Source of the DNA: Paraburkholderia fungorum
GTDB lineage: Bacteria; Pseudomonadota; Gammaproteobacteria; Burkholderiales; Burkholderiaceae
Assembly (NCBI RefSeq): GCF_003610895.1
Contig: NZ_MCAS01000005.1
Coordinates: forward strand, 62,001-126,000
Reading direction: 5' to 3'
Length of the DNA stretch: 64,000 nucleotides
Below the pieces are notes generated by a model, which was not told the DNA's origin, made no database searches, and was given only the letters and a program-made list of their open reading frames with translations. Both the position numbers and the translations under genes were made by a program. Of this stretch, positions 55,425 to 63,578 are shown in pieces; position 1 is the stretch's first letter; each line of letters opens with the position of its first letter.

Positions 55425-55896
55425 TCAGCTCACCGACAATCTTCCAGTCCAGCACCCACCCCTCCTCCAAGTCCTCGTCATAGCCGCGCCCGTCGCATTC
55501 TGGGCCACGTCCGCAGCCTCGATGCGTGGGTCGTGACTGGCACAAGCGCGGTGGAACAGCACGTGCCGCCCGAGGTTGGCGTGATCGTCGTAGTCCACGA
55601 GGGCAACTGCCAGATCGGGTACGTCACTGACCGACGCCAGCTCCTCGTACATGCCACTGTCGTAGCCATGGTGTGCGAGCAGGTTCGCGATCAGTTTGCC
55701 GGTAAATCCGGTAGGGACCGTACTCCGGGTGATGAAGCCGCTCGACAGCTAGGTGATGCACAGCGCCAAAGGTCGTGCCGCAGATCATGGCGAATACCGC
55801 GAACGGGCAGTCGAAGTCGCCGCTTTGCTGCACGCGTCGGAATGCTGGTACCAAGCCGTCTCCAATCATGGTGACGGCGGCGGGGATGAACGGCAT
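55425..55896 (-). pseudogene. Frameshifted paralogue of the gene at 56471-56929
   Basis: Two overlapping minus-strand frames match consecutive parts of the intact gene. The first (from ATG 55896) contains GDFDCPFAVFAMICG, matching NDFDDVFACAAMLSG. The second contains MYEELASVSDVPDLAVALVDYDDHANLGRHVLFHRA, matching VYKELSRVADIPDVGLITVNYNPEMELGRHVLFHRA. The join is near 55715, in GPY then TGFTGKLIANLLAHHGYDSG, where one frame change restores the match. Its start is 2 bases after the stop of the next gene. Left without a purifying frame, it is a decaying gene. Confidence 0.75.
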
Positions 55897-55898
55897 GG

Positions 55899-56231
55899 TC
55901 AATACCCCGACGGGAACAATAGCGTTGTCGCGCTGCAGTCGGCCCCAGTGACCAGCCACACCCGTTTGCCCGCGACTTCATACGACGACAGGATGCCTGC
56001 GCCGTGGGTCACGGCTCTCTCATTGGCGAGGGCATCTTCGGGAGGGACGTCACCCCAGTCGCCGAGCGCGTGGCGGTGCAGGTACGGATCGACTTGAATG
56101 CTGTGGCGTTCGAGATGCTTCAAAACCCCGCGCGTGGCCACGATCTGCCCGAGCCGGAACAGCGGTGATGATGTTTGCAGGATGCGGCATGTTGCCGTGC
56201 CACGCTCCGGTGTCCTGTTATCCATGTTCAT
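55899..56231 (-). CDS. Plasmid/ICE-associated conserved protein
   Basis: A 110-residue protein. The core LFRLGQIVATRGVLKHLERHSIQVDPYLHRHALGDWGD, then VTHGAGILSSYEVAGKRVWLVTGADCSATTLLFPSGY, matches a family of short proteins carried on plasmids and integrative conjugative elements of beta-proteobacteria and Pseudomonas; some databases mislabel them as restriction subunits. Function unknown. GGGAG precedes the ATG. It supports a mobile origin of the region. Confidence 0.75.
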   Translation of the reverse strand: MNMDNRTPERGTATCRILQTSSPLFRLGQIVATRGVLKHLERHSIQVDPYLHRHALGDWGDVPPEDALANERAVTHGAGILSSYEVAGKRVWLVTGADCSATTLLFPSGY

Positions 56232-56262
56232 CTGAATCTCCCTGAATACTGGCTGGTGTCGA

Positions 56263-56490
56263 TTACGGCGCCCCTGAAAACGCGAAAAGCCAGATGCTTG
56301 ACGCTCTGGCTTTCGGTACGACCCGCAGGGGTAAACCGTTGATGACTGGCCTGATTACTTGCCGGCCCCCGGCTTTGGTGTACATCGCGTGAATGCCGAT
56401 TGCCCAATGACCCGCAATCTTCTTGAAGCTGGTGCGAACGCGGTCGGCTGGCTTCCACAACGGCGCCGGATCAAGCGCGTACTCGATCAT
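56263..56490 (-). CDS. Hypothetical protein of the island, 75 residues
   Basis: A short protein (MIEYALDPAPLWKPADRVRTSF at the start, then AIGIHAMYTKAGGRQVIRPVING). It overlaps the end of the preceding gene by 20 bases and is 31 bases ahead of the plasmid-type gene, so these are likely one transcript. No family recognised, and a frame shift in the region is possible because two overlapping minus frames are open here. Confidence 0.5.
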   Translation of the reverse strand: MIEYALDPAPLWKPADRVRTSFKKIAGHWAIGIHAMYTKAGGRQVIRPVINGLPLRVVPKARASSIWLFAFSGAP

Positions 56491-56929
56491 GGTCGGAGGC
56501 GTGGCTCGCCTTTGCCCGATGGAAGAGGACGTGTCGCCCGAGTTCCATCTCGGGGTTGTAGTTAACCGTGATCAATCCCACATCCGGGATATCCGCCACG
56601 CGGGAAAGCTCCTTGTACACGGTCCCGACGAACCCCACCAGTTGGGCAAGCAGCGCGGCAATCTGCGTCTCGCCAAGGTAGTACGGACCTCGCGCGGGAA
56701 ACTTTGTCTTCGCGATGGCGATTTCGCGCATCTGCTCGATTGTCTTACCGGACAGCATCGCGGCGCACGCGAAGACGTCATCGAAGTCGTTGGTCTGCGC
56801 GACAAACGGAAATGCAGGCGTGAACGTTGTCGGGGTGCTCTCGACTGGGGTTGGAATCACAGGTATGGACCAGCTCCTGAAAATGAAAAAAGGAGCGCGC
56901 AGCAACGCCTGCCTAGCGGCATCGAACAT
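56471..56929 (-). CDS. Hypothetical protein of the island, intact paralogue
   Basis: A 152-residue protein. After an aromatic N terminus and a Pro/Thr-rich stretch, it has NDFDDVFACAAMLSGKTIEQMREIA, ALLAQLVGFVGTVYKEL and ELGRHVLFHRAKAS. A frameshifted copy lies about 1 kb away. No family recognised; the repeated occurrence in one element suggests a gene family of the mobile backbone. Confidence 0.65.
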   Translation of the reverse strand: MFDAARQALLRAPFFIFRSWSIPVIPTPVESTPTTFTPAFPFVAQTNDFDDVFACAAMLSGKTIEQMREIAIAKTKFPARGPYYLGETQIAALLAQLVGFVGTVYKELSRVADIPDVGLITVNYNPEMELGRHVLFHRAKASHASDHDRVRA

Positions 56930-57256
56930 TCTGGGTGGATCAGGGAGAAGAATTCGAAGCGAAATCCCGCGACATTCCGGCGGATTTGCTCAGGCATGCG
57001 CTGCGGCGCGAGCGGCGAGCCGAAAACCGGTTTTTGGCTGATTTTCGGTCGTATTGTTATTTCATAAGAGTCAAATCATGTCCTCAATCGCCAAATAACT
57101 TCGGTCAGGCATGCAAATTTCGCTGGCATTCGAGGCCTGATGCTATCTCACCTCTTGAAAACCTCCGACGCATCCCGACATCAGGGCGACTGTCGAAGAC
57201 CAAAAGCGATTGTCAGCGGCACAGACCAAAGAATGCGAATTACAAACGAGGGGAAA
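56930..57256. other. Spacer before the cargo genes
   Basis: About 330 bases with no supported gene. It marks the change from high-GC minus-strand genes to the lower-GC cargo. AT-rich stretches around 57048-57075 could hold the promoter of the first cargo gene. Confidence 0.45.
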
Positions 57257-58882
57257 ATGACCGATAAGACGCTGGATCTTTTGTTGCAAGAGCGTGAAAT
57301 AAAGAAGCTTCTCGACGAGCATCTTGAGCGAACCACAAGGACAGTGGAAGCCATTACTGGCAGATTTGAAAGCCGTTCGAAGGAAATCCTTGCGGTAGTC
57401 GACGAAGCAAAGAACAACCTCACGGACACCAAAATATCTGTCGCGACCGAGATCGCGAATGCGAAGAAGGAGATCGGGGAGTTGGCCGTCCAACGGACCC
57501 TATCTGTCTTTACCGAGGCACGCAACGTCGTAATTGCAATCGGCGCGCTGGCGATTCCAGTCATCGTGGGATCAGGCCTTGTTGGATATAGCTCGTTGAA
57601 GAGCAGCACGACCGCGTTCGTAGATGCCAAGGTCAGGGAGTGGATGTCAGTCTCTATGCCGAACTCCCCTGTCAAAGCTACGCTCGAGAAGTTGCGCAAC
57701 GACGCGGTGGTGGACGCGCTTTCCATCAAGCTCGATCGCCAGACCTATGGAAATCAACCGGCATTTTCCCGAGTCGAACTCTCTGCGGACGAGAAGAGCC
57801 GGCTTTGCCAAGTCATGCTGAATCCTGAGACAAGCGACAGCTCTTTTCAGGATGCCGCTCGGCTAATCGAGGCATCGAAGGGGTTGTTCGCGGGATACGA
57901 CAATGATCTTCAGTTGGGACAGGTAATCAATGCCGTATTGCAAGATGGAAAATATTCAGAGCGCAAGCGTTACATCATTTTCGAAAATCTATGGCGCGAA
58001 CAAGCGTTACTCGGCGCAAGCCTGGCTGTGCTCGATAAGAAAGACATTCCAGACGAGTGGGCACTATATGCATTCAAGAACGTCGCCCGCCACACGCGGG
58101 ACAGTGCTGAGCCATACGCTATCAAGATGTTGAGCAGTCAAGAATTTGGAAATCAGCGGGCAGCAGCAGATTACCTGGCGACCAACGATCCGCTCCATCC
58201 TGATCTCAGGAAGTGGCTCGACGGACTTCGATTGAAAGGAAACCCGGATTATCCCGTGATCGCGACTTCGCTCGCGGCGACAATGGTCGCATTAAGCAAT
58301 GCGACCATTCCTGCAAGCGGATCCCCATATCCAGCGTCGAACCCCGCCGTACAATCCGCCGCCGCCGGAGTACTGTACGACGCCGTGAGAAATGGCGCGG
58401 TGCTTCGGATATCCAGATTCGGCGCTGATCCTGAGACCGTCGAGTGGGAGCATGCCACCAAGACCTCAACTCGACTGAATCGACTCGATCGACCGAAAGC
58501 GTATTTCGAAAACGATACCTTGTTGACCGCAGTGCTATCCAACAGTGGCAACAACATCAACATGCTCTCGACCTTGGTTTCCGCGCTGGAAGTCGCTGAC
58601 GGGCAAAATTACCTTGCGTCCATTCAATTGACGCTTCCCGCGACAGGATGGCTTCAAGTGGATGGAGGAACAAAGCTCACTCCAGGAGCAGTAGTTGGCG
58701 GCATCCGCTTAACAATTGTTTCGAGCACTCTAACCGCAATCTGGCGTGCGCCAAATGGACAATTCATATCGGCAAAGGTGTCGACAGGATCGAATCTCAC
58801 AGGCGCTCACTACAGCTATCTGGCAGACGAACCTAGACTGAACCAACTGGATATGCACAGCTATGAGTCAGCGCAGCTTTGA
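57257..58882 (+). CDS. Coiled-coil single-pass membrane protein of the island
   Basis: A 541-residue protein of unknown family. Residues 1-90 are highly charged helix with coiled-coil pattern (LLLQEREIKKLLDEHLERTT and onward). A single transmembrane helix lies at 91-112 (VVIAIGALAIPVIVGSGLVGY). The region 130-440 is helical and soluble, and the last 100 residues look strand-rich. GAGGGGAAA before the ATG at 57257 decides the start; the frame extends to 57140 without one. Base composition is lower in GC than the host. Position beside a putative hydrolase gene in a mobile island suggests a two-gene module, but no function can be assigned. Confidence 0.75.
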   Translation: MTDKTLDLLLQEREIKKLLDEHLERTTRTVEAITGRFESRSKEILAVVDEAKNNLTDTKISVATEIANAKKEIGELAVQRTLSVFTEARNVVIAIGALAIPVIVGSGLVGYSSLKSSTTAFVDAKVREWMSVSMPNSPVKATLEKLRNDAVVDALSIKLDRQTYGNQPAFSRVELSADEKSRLCQVMLNPETSDSSFQDAARLIEASKGLFAGYDNDLQLGQVINAVLQDGKYSERKRYIIFENLWREQALLGASLAVLDKKDIPDEWALYAFKNVARHTRDSAEPYAIKMLSSQEFGNQRAAADYLATNDPLHPDLRKWLDGLRLKGNPDYPVIATSLAATMVALSNATIPASGSPYPASNPAVQSAAAGVLYDAVRNGAVLRISRFGADPETVEWEHATKTSTRLNRLDRPKAYFENDTLLTAVLSNSGNNINMLSTLVSALEVADGQNYLASIQLTLPATGWLQVDGGTKLTPGAVVGGIRLTIVSSTLTAIWRAPNGQFISAKVSTGSNLTGAHYSYLADEPRLNQLDMHSYESAQL

Positions 58883-58923
58883 GCCGGTGCTCCCCCGCCA
58901 TAAGCGGTAGGGTGACTAGCTAA

Positions 58924-59001
58924 ACATTCCGCGTACAGTCCGAGAGCTTCTTCAGCAAGCGCAAGGAGTTCATCGAGCGCTATGTGCGCACAGCTTCATG
59001 A
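58924..59001 (+). pseudogene. Short high-GC gene-tail remnant between the cargo genes
   Basis: A frame preceded by a stop reads TFRVQSESFFSKRKEFIER then YVRTAS and a stop, with host-like codon use, unlike the flanking lower-GC genes. It looks like the C-terminal end of some lost gene. The 293-base gap holds nothing else. Confidence 0.3.
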
Positions 59002-59175
59002 CGGGAGCGGACGCCGCGTTACGCAATCTCGCCAACCCCAGACCGCGCGTAACAGAGTCCTTAGAAGGGAGTGATCTGGTAACGCGAGAGCGGATCAGCA
59101 ACGCCCATTGTTATCATTCGGGACCGAAACTTAACCTCCGACCGACGCTCGCCGTCGCTCGAGTTGCGATAACTC

Positions 59176-60675
59176 GTGAGAAACAATAAAAAGTTCAAGG
59201 AGCGCGATAAGCGCTTCAAGCTGCTATACGAGCTCCGGCACTTGCAGCAGCCAGGTGACATCATTTTCATTCGCAACGGATCATCGATCCCGATGCGCCT
59301 CGCGCAAAGCATGTTTTGCCCTTCGGTCTTGTTAGGCAGACATGGCGGATGGAAGTCAATTCCATCGCATGTGTTGATTGTCGTGGCGCCGGGCCTCTAT
59401 CTGCATTCCATGCCCCGTGGTGGTGTTGATTTCGTACCCGCGGAAGATTATCAGTTGTCGTCGCGCGCACTGCTTAAGGTTGTGAGACGACGCCTCTCAC
59501 CGGGCGAGCAAAAGGGAACCGCGCACGAAGCGTTGCAACGGGCCGCCGAGTGGCATTTCCAGCAGCGATATAACTATAAGGTGATCCTGACTCTGTGGAA
59601 GCGCAAGCTGCACTCACATTCGTATTGTTCGCAACTTGTCTCGCAAATATATGAGCGAGCCAACTTTCCAATCGCGAATATTCCGCCACGCTGGACGCTT
59701 CCAGTCAACCTACAGAAAGCGTGCGATGGAGATGAGTGGATCGACGTAACCGAGGATCATCGACGATTTGAAATCGGACTTGCCTCACTTCCCGATGCGG
59801 ATAGACCGATTTTTGGCATCGAGCGCAGAACCGTCCAGATAAGTGCACAGATTCAGGCCGATATGGTGGACTTGCAATCGTTCATGGAAACCATACATCC
59901 TGGTGGTCAGGACGGGCTACGCATTCCTGACATTATCAAAAGTCTGAAACGGTTCATACCGCTCATCGCAGCGAAATTCAAAGCGCCTGCCGTCGAAGAT
60001 AACAAACGGTCGTCGGCGTCCATTGACGTGAACCATCACGCGAATATGCTTTACAGTCTTTCCGCCAACGGCCTGTACGCCTCAAGCGTATTTTCCTCTG
60101 TCAATCATTGGAACGCTGCGGAACCTGAGGAACAAAAAAAACGACGCGACGGTGAGGTGCGGATGCATCTTGATTGGTGCATTGAGGCCTTGGCATACTG
60201 CATCGCGGTGGTAGAACTCGTTACCCGAGTCTTTTCCCACAGTCCGACGGATGAAGCTGCGGACATGCTGGAACGCACACTTCAAAGTATCGCATTCTCC
60301 CCCGAGCTACTGACCGCGCTTTCCGAGGCGGTCGAAGTGGCCCCTCCTCCGCCCGAAGTCGCTTCAGTTGAACTGATCAAACTTCACAACATTTGGAGGC
60401 ACGCTGCAAAGGGCTACATATATCTCGGCGCATTCCGCATGCTGTTACTTGATCCGAACAACACACACGACGTAGTGGTCGAGTCTGATGTGGTGAAACA
60501 ATTATCCGGACTTCGCTGGTGCTGGCGCACTCTCAAAAGTCTAAGCGGTTCCCAAACCAATACAATTGGGCTCGCAATTGGTACATATCGCCGCATGCTA
60601 GCAGACACATCGGTCGAGTTTGAAGCTAAGCCGTTTGTGCGACGCGAGGACGGTACTGTGGACGCAAGTATCTGA
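59176..60675 (+). CDS. Permuted papain / NlpC-P60-like hydrolase with long C-terminal domain
   Basis: A 499-residue protein. Residues 20-165 match the YiiX/YebB-type permuted papain fold: PGDIIFIRNG at 26-35, H65 in SHVLIVV, and C151 in HSYCSQLVSQIYERA, so His precedes Cys as in permuted members. Such enzymes hydrolyse amides or thioesters, including cell-wall and lipid targets. Residues 200-499 are a largely helical region without recognised homology. Start is a GTG at 59176, preceded in frame by TAA at 59170-59172. It is lower in GC than the host. It may act with the preceding membrane protein. Confidence 0.75.
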   Translation: MRNNKKFKERDKRFKLLYELRHLQQPGDIIFIRNGSSIPMRLAQSMFCPSVLLGRHGGWKSIPSHVLIVVAPGLYLHSMPRGGVDFVPAEDYQLSSRALLKVVRRRLSPGEQKGTAHEALQRAAEWHFQQRYNYKVILTLWKRKLHSHSYCSQLVSQIYERANFPIANIPPRWTLPVNLQKACDGDEWIDVTEDHRRFEIGLASLPDADRPIFGIERRTVQISAQIQADMVDLQSFMETIHPGGQDGLRIPDIIKSLKRFIPLIAAKFKAPAVEDNKRSSASIDVNHHANMLYSLSANGLYASSVFSSVNHWNAAEPEEQKKRRDGEVRMHLDWCIEALAYCIAVVELVTRVFSHSPTDEAADMLERTLQSIAFSPELLTALSEAVEVAPPPPEVASVELIKLHNIWRHAAKGYIYLGAFRMLLLDPNNTHDVVVESDVVKQLSGLRWCWRTLKSLSGSQTNTIGLAIGTYRRMLADTSVEFEAKPFVRREDGTVDASI

Positions 60676-60923
60676 AGGTGCTCTAACGTAAACTAAGAAG
60701 CGACGACTGCGAACGCTCGGCGCGCCAAGCCAGTTTGGTGAATGTTCGCACCACGGCGCCAGCGGCTACCGAACGGGCGGGATGCGCGATAAAGTCGGAA
60801 CGCCGCATTGCTGCACCCGCCCTAACACTGAATCAACGACGAAATACCTTGGGCAGTTATAACTCGCAAAACGTGCGCCTGCTTCCAACCGTCTCTCAAG
60901 GCCCGCTCATAACCACCGATACA
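60676..60923. other. Non-coding right part of the island
   Basis: About 250 bases without a supportable gene; short frames here lack ribosome-binding sites. It leads into the paired motifs and the attR region. Confidence 0.45.
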
Positions 60924-60944
60924 TGACGGTATTTCTGACGGTAT
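60924..60944. repeat. TGACGGTAT motifs at the right island end
   Basis: TGACGGTAT at 60924-60932 and 60936-60944, again 12 bases apart and in the same orientation as the left pair, 73 bases before the attR core. Confidence 0.65.
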
Positions 60945-61002
60945 TCTGACCGTCGTTGAGCAACATTGCCATACTGAGCAAGCGTTTCCAGCCAGACTCA
61001 AC

Positions 61003-61068
61003 ATAATCGCGCGATACGTGGAGCGGATGCTCAGCACGTCGCAGGACAGCCAGCAATCTTTGAAGTAA
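61003..61068 (+). pseudogene. Displaced ribE 3' end with attR
   Basis: An in-frame tail reads IIARYVERMLSTSQDSQQSLK and a stop. This matches the C terminus of RibE (LIARYVERMLSTSQDGHNPLK) except near the end. It includes the 29-bp direct repeat (61018-61046). It is the original or an older ribE 3' end left when the island inserted and gave ribE a new tail. Confidence 0.85.
61018..61046. repeat. Right attachment repeat, attR
   Basis: Identical to 55041-55069. Bases beyond the repeat differ between the two copies, which sets its limits. Confidence 0.88.
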
Positions 61069-61259
61069 TGTGACTTCCGGCGAATCCACGGTCTTGTCGT
61101 GGCTTCGCTAAAAGCCGGTGAATCCACGATTGGGTGACGGTGAGTCCCATGTGTGCCACGTCAATACGCACGCACGACGACCACACCGCCACGATCCTGG
61201 AATGCGGCAGTTCCGCCCCGCCGCATCTCGCCTACCGTTCAATCAGGCCGCGCGCCCGT

Positions 61260-62630
61260 TCAGGTCCGCCTCGCTTCCGCTTCACTCGACCCGGCACAGT
61301 TGGCGGCCAACGCAGCACCGCCTCGCCGCGCCAGGCGGTCCTCTTTCAACACCCTGCGCCCCGTGCGCGAAATCAGCACGAGCGTGATCGCCAGCAAGCT
61401 GGTGCCGAACAGATAGCTCGGCGGGATGAAATGGGCGTCCGTGAACCGCGCCACCACCGAAATGTACAAAGGCGACAGGCCGCCGAACAGCATCACCGCG
61501 GTGTTATACGAGATCGCCACACCGGTCGAACGGCCCTGCACCGTGAAGATCTGAACCAGCATCCCCGGATGCGCCGCCCCTTGCAGCGTCACGAACAGCA
61601 TGCCAATCAGCTGCACCACCATTAGCCTTGTTTCTGTCGGCGAATCCAGCAGATACCAGAACAGCGGAAAGACACACGTCAACCAGCCGGCAATAAAGAA
61701 GCAGAACAGCCGGTAAGCGCCGATACGGTCTGCCAGTTTGCCGAACACCGGCGAGAGCAGGCACGCCATGATGCTCGTGACGAACACCGCTTGCAGCGAA
61801 GAACTCAACGACAGATGCAACTGGTACTGCGCATAATTCGGCAAATACGCATTCCATACGTAGTTGAGCGAAGTACCGGCAATCATCACGCCCATGGCGC
61901 AGACGAGCGCGTCTCCATTCTCGCGGATGAACTCGCGCATGCGCTGGCCCAAGGGTGCCCGAGCGGCCGGGCGTTGCTGCATCCGGTGAAACTCGTCCGA
62001 CTCCGCGACGTGGTGCCGGATGTAAAAACCCAGCGGCCCGACCAGTGCGCCGATCAGGAACGGCACGCGCCATCCCCATTGCGCCATCTCGGCGTGCGAC
62101 AGATGCTTCGAGAGCAAATAGCTGCACCCCGAGGACAACATCGCCGCGATGCCCAACGACAGCATGTTGAAACTGCCGTAAAACATCTTCTTGCCCGGGG
62201 GCGCGACTTCGTAAATCGTCACCGACGACAGTGCAAATTGCGCACCGACCGCGAAGCCCTGCACGAGCCGGCCGATCACCACCAGGATCGGCGCGGCGAG
62301 CCCCAGTGTCGCGGAGCCCGGCGTAAGCCCCAGCAGCAACGATCCCACCGACATCGCCACCATGATCCACGACAGCGCCTTGACGCGGCCGGCACGGTCC
62401 GCGTACATACCCATTACGACGCCACCGATCGGTCTCACCAGAAATCCGACCGCAAACGTCGCGAACGTCAGCAGCAATGACTCATCGCGACCGGCGCCGC
62501 CAAAAAACGCCCGCGCGATCATGCCCGAAAAATAGCCGTACACCATGAAGTCGAACCATTCGAACGTGCCACCAAGCACGGTCGAAACGATGACTTTCCG
62601 GATTTTTGTCTCCTCGCTGTCGGTTTGCAT
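61260..62630 (-). CDS. MHS-family major facilitator transporter
   Basis: A 456-residue 12-helix transporter of the metabolite:proton symporter branch (ProP/KgtP/ShiA-like). The N-terminal VLGGTFEWFDFMVYGYFSG and the loop YADRAGRVKAL are characteristic. It likely imports an organic acid or similar compound. The ATG at 62630 follows the stop of the hydrolase gene by 4 bases, so they are cotranscribed. The substrate might be the product or precursor of the neighbouring hydrolases. Confidence 0.9.
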   Translation of the reverse strand: MQTDSEETKIRKVIVSTVLGGTFEWFDFMVYGYFSGMIARAFFGGAGRDESLLLTFATFAVGFLVRPIGGVVMGMYADRAGRVKALSWIMVAMSVGSLLLGLTPGSATLGLAAPILVVIGRLVQGFAVGAQFALSSVTIYEVAPPGKKMFYGSFNMLSLGIAAMLSSGCSYLLSKHLSHAEMAQWGWRVPFLIGALVGPLGFYIRHHVAESDEFHRMQQRPAARAPLGQRMREFIRENGDALVCAMGVMIAGTSLNYVWNAYLPNYAQYQLHLSLSSSLQAVFVTSIMACLLSPVFGKLADRIGAYRLFCFFIAGWLTCVFPLFWYLLDSPTETRLMVVQLIGMLFVTLQGAAHPGMLVQIFTVQGRSTGVAISYNTAVMLFGGLSPLYISVVARFTDAHFIPPSYLFGTSLLAITLVLISRTGRRVLKEDRLARRGGAALAANCAGSSEAEARRT

Positions 62631-62634
62631 ATTT

Positions 62635-63501
62635 TTATTCCCCGACGCGCATCTCGCGCAGTATCCGCGCAAAGAAATCCTGAACCACCTCGACGACCTG
62701 CATGCCGTTGTGGGCGATATTGTCCAGTTCGTCAAAGCGCACCGGGATGCCGGCCGCCTCGAACGATGCCTTGAGCGTCCTGAGCCGATCCCGGCGCGTG
62801 GCGCCCGCGTCGTTGATGCCCGGCAGGTACATCGGGCTGTCCTCGGACACCGTGATTTCCCAGGTTTCGAGATCCGCGCGGCCCACCACCATCTGCACCG
62901 GAACGCGCTTTAACGCTGCAGCGTCGAACGGTTTGCCGAAGTGCCGCTCGAAGCCGCCGACACCCAGCCACCAGTCCTTCGTTTGATCGAGCACGGTAAC
63001 GTTGCCCGGCGCGCCGATCGACGCGGCCCACAGACGCTCGGGGTGAACATAGGCAAAGCGGTTGACGTACTGTCCGCCCCCTGAATAGCCGAACAGCGCG
63101 AACTTGTCGAAACGCTTGCCGTAGCGCTCGCCGACTTCGCTCACCATGTCGAGCAGCACCTTGTCGTAACGGATATCGCCTTCGATCAGACGCTTGAAGC
63201 CGTTGCGGTTGTCATCGCCAAGCACGCCCACCGGAAAGAGCGGACACAGCACGATGCAGCGGTTCCAGCGGCCAAATGGAGCGAACGCGTCGCGGTATTG
63301 CGTGAATTGCCGCCCCGTACCATGCATCACGACGACCAGCTCGACATCGTTGTCGGACTCCAGTATTTCGCGCGGCACATACAACGCATAGGGAAAGCGC
63401 GGATCGTGCCGGCTGGCATATACGGTGGTCGAGTCCAGGTCGTACAGCGCCTTTGCTTTCTCATGACCGGGACTGGACGGTTTCTGGGCAATATCGAACA
63501 T
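62635..63501 (-). CDS. Alpha/beta hydrolase, PHB depolymerase-like
   Basis: A 288-residue serine hydrolase. The oxyanion region is VVVMHGTG, the nucleophile elbow is FGYSGGGQ, the acid lies near VVGRADLETWE and the His in NIAHNGMQVV. It resembles the polyhydroxybutyrate depolymerase/esterase family, but no signal peptide is evident, so the substrate is probably a soluble ester taken up by the cell. It lies directly between the C45 gene and the transporter. Confidence 0.85.
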   Translation of the reverse strand: MFDIAQKPSSPGHEKAKALYDLDSTTVYASRHDPRFPYALYVPREILESDNDVELVVVMHGTGRQFTQYRDAFAPFGRWNRCIVLCPLFPVGVLGDDNRNGFKRLIEGDIRYDKVLLDMVSEVGERYGKRFDKFALFGYSGGGQYVNRFAYVHPERLWAASIGAPGNVTVLDQTKDWWLGVGGFERHFGKPFDAAALKRVPVQMVVGRADLETWEITVSEDSPMYLPGINDAGATRRDRLRTLKASFEAAGIPVRFDELDNIAHNGMQVVEVVQDFFARILREMRVGE

Positions 63502-63578
63502 CTGTCATTCCTCCAACACTGACTCAAACATATCGTGGGCGCCCAGCCGGGTGCGGGGCGCGCGCGGGCAACGGCCGT

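Larger units (their letters stand above)
55041..61046. mobile_element. Genomic island inserted in the 3' end of ribE
   Basis: A 29-bp perfect direct repeat lies at 55041-55069 inside ribE and at 61018-61046. The right copy is part of a truncated but in-frame ribE tail. Between them lie genes of plasmid/ICE type, a frameshifted paralogue, and two lower-GC plus-strand genes. Both ends carry paired TGACGGTAT motifs. No integrase, transposase or conjugation gene is visible, so the element looks degenerate or dependent on an integrase supplied in trans. The downstream genes may belong to a further island or to the chromosome. Confidence 0.85.

Noticed and set aside
55320..55874. A 184-codon plus-strand frame at the left end of the island
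   Set aside because: It is antisense to the decaying paralogue, Ser/Arg/Pro-rich, and shows no family pattern; not accepted as an integrase or any gene.
60735..60926. A 63-codon plus-strand frame near the right island end
   Set aside because: No ribosome-binding site or recognisable sequence; likely chance.
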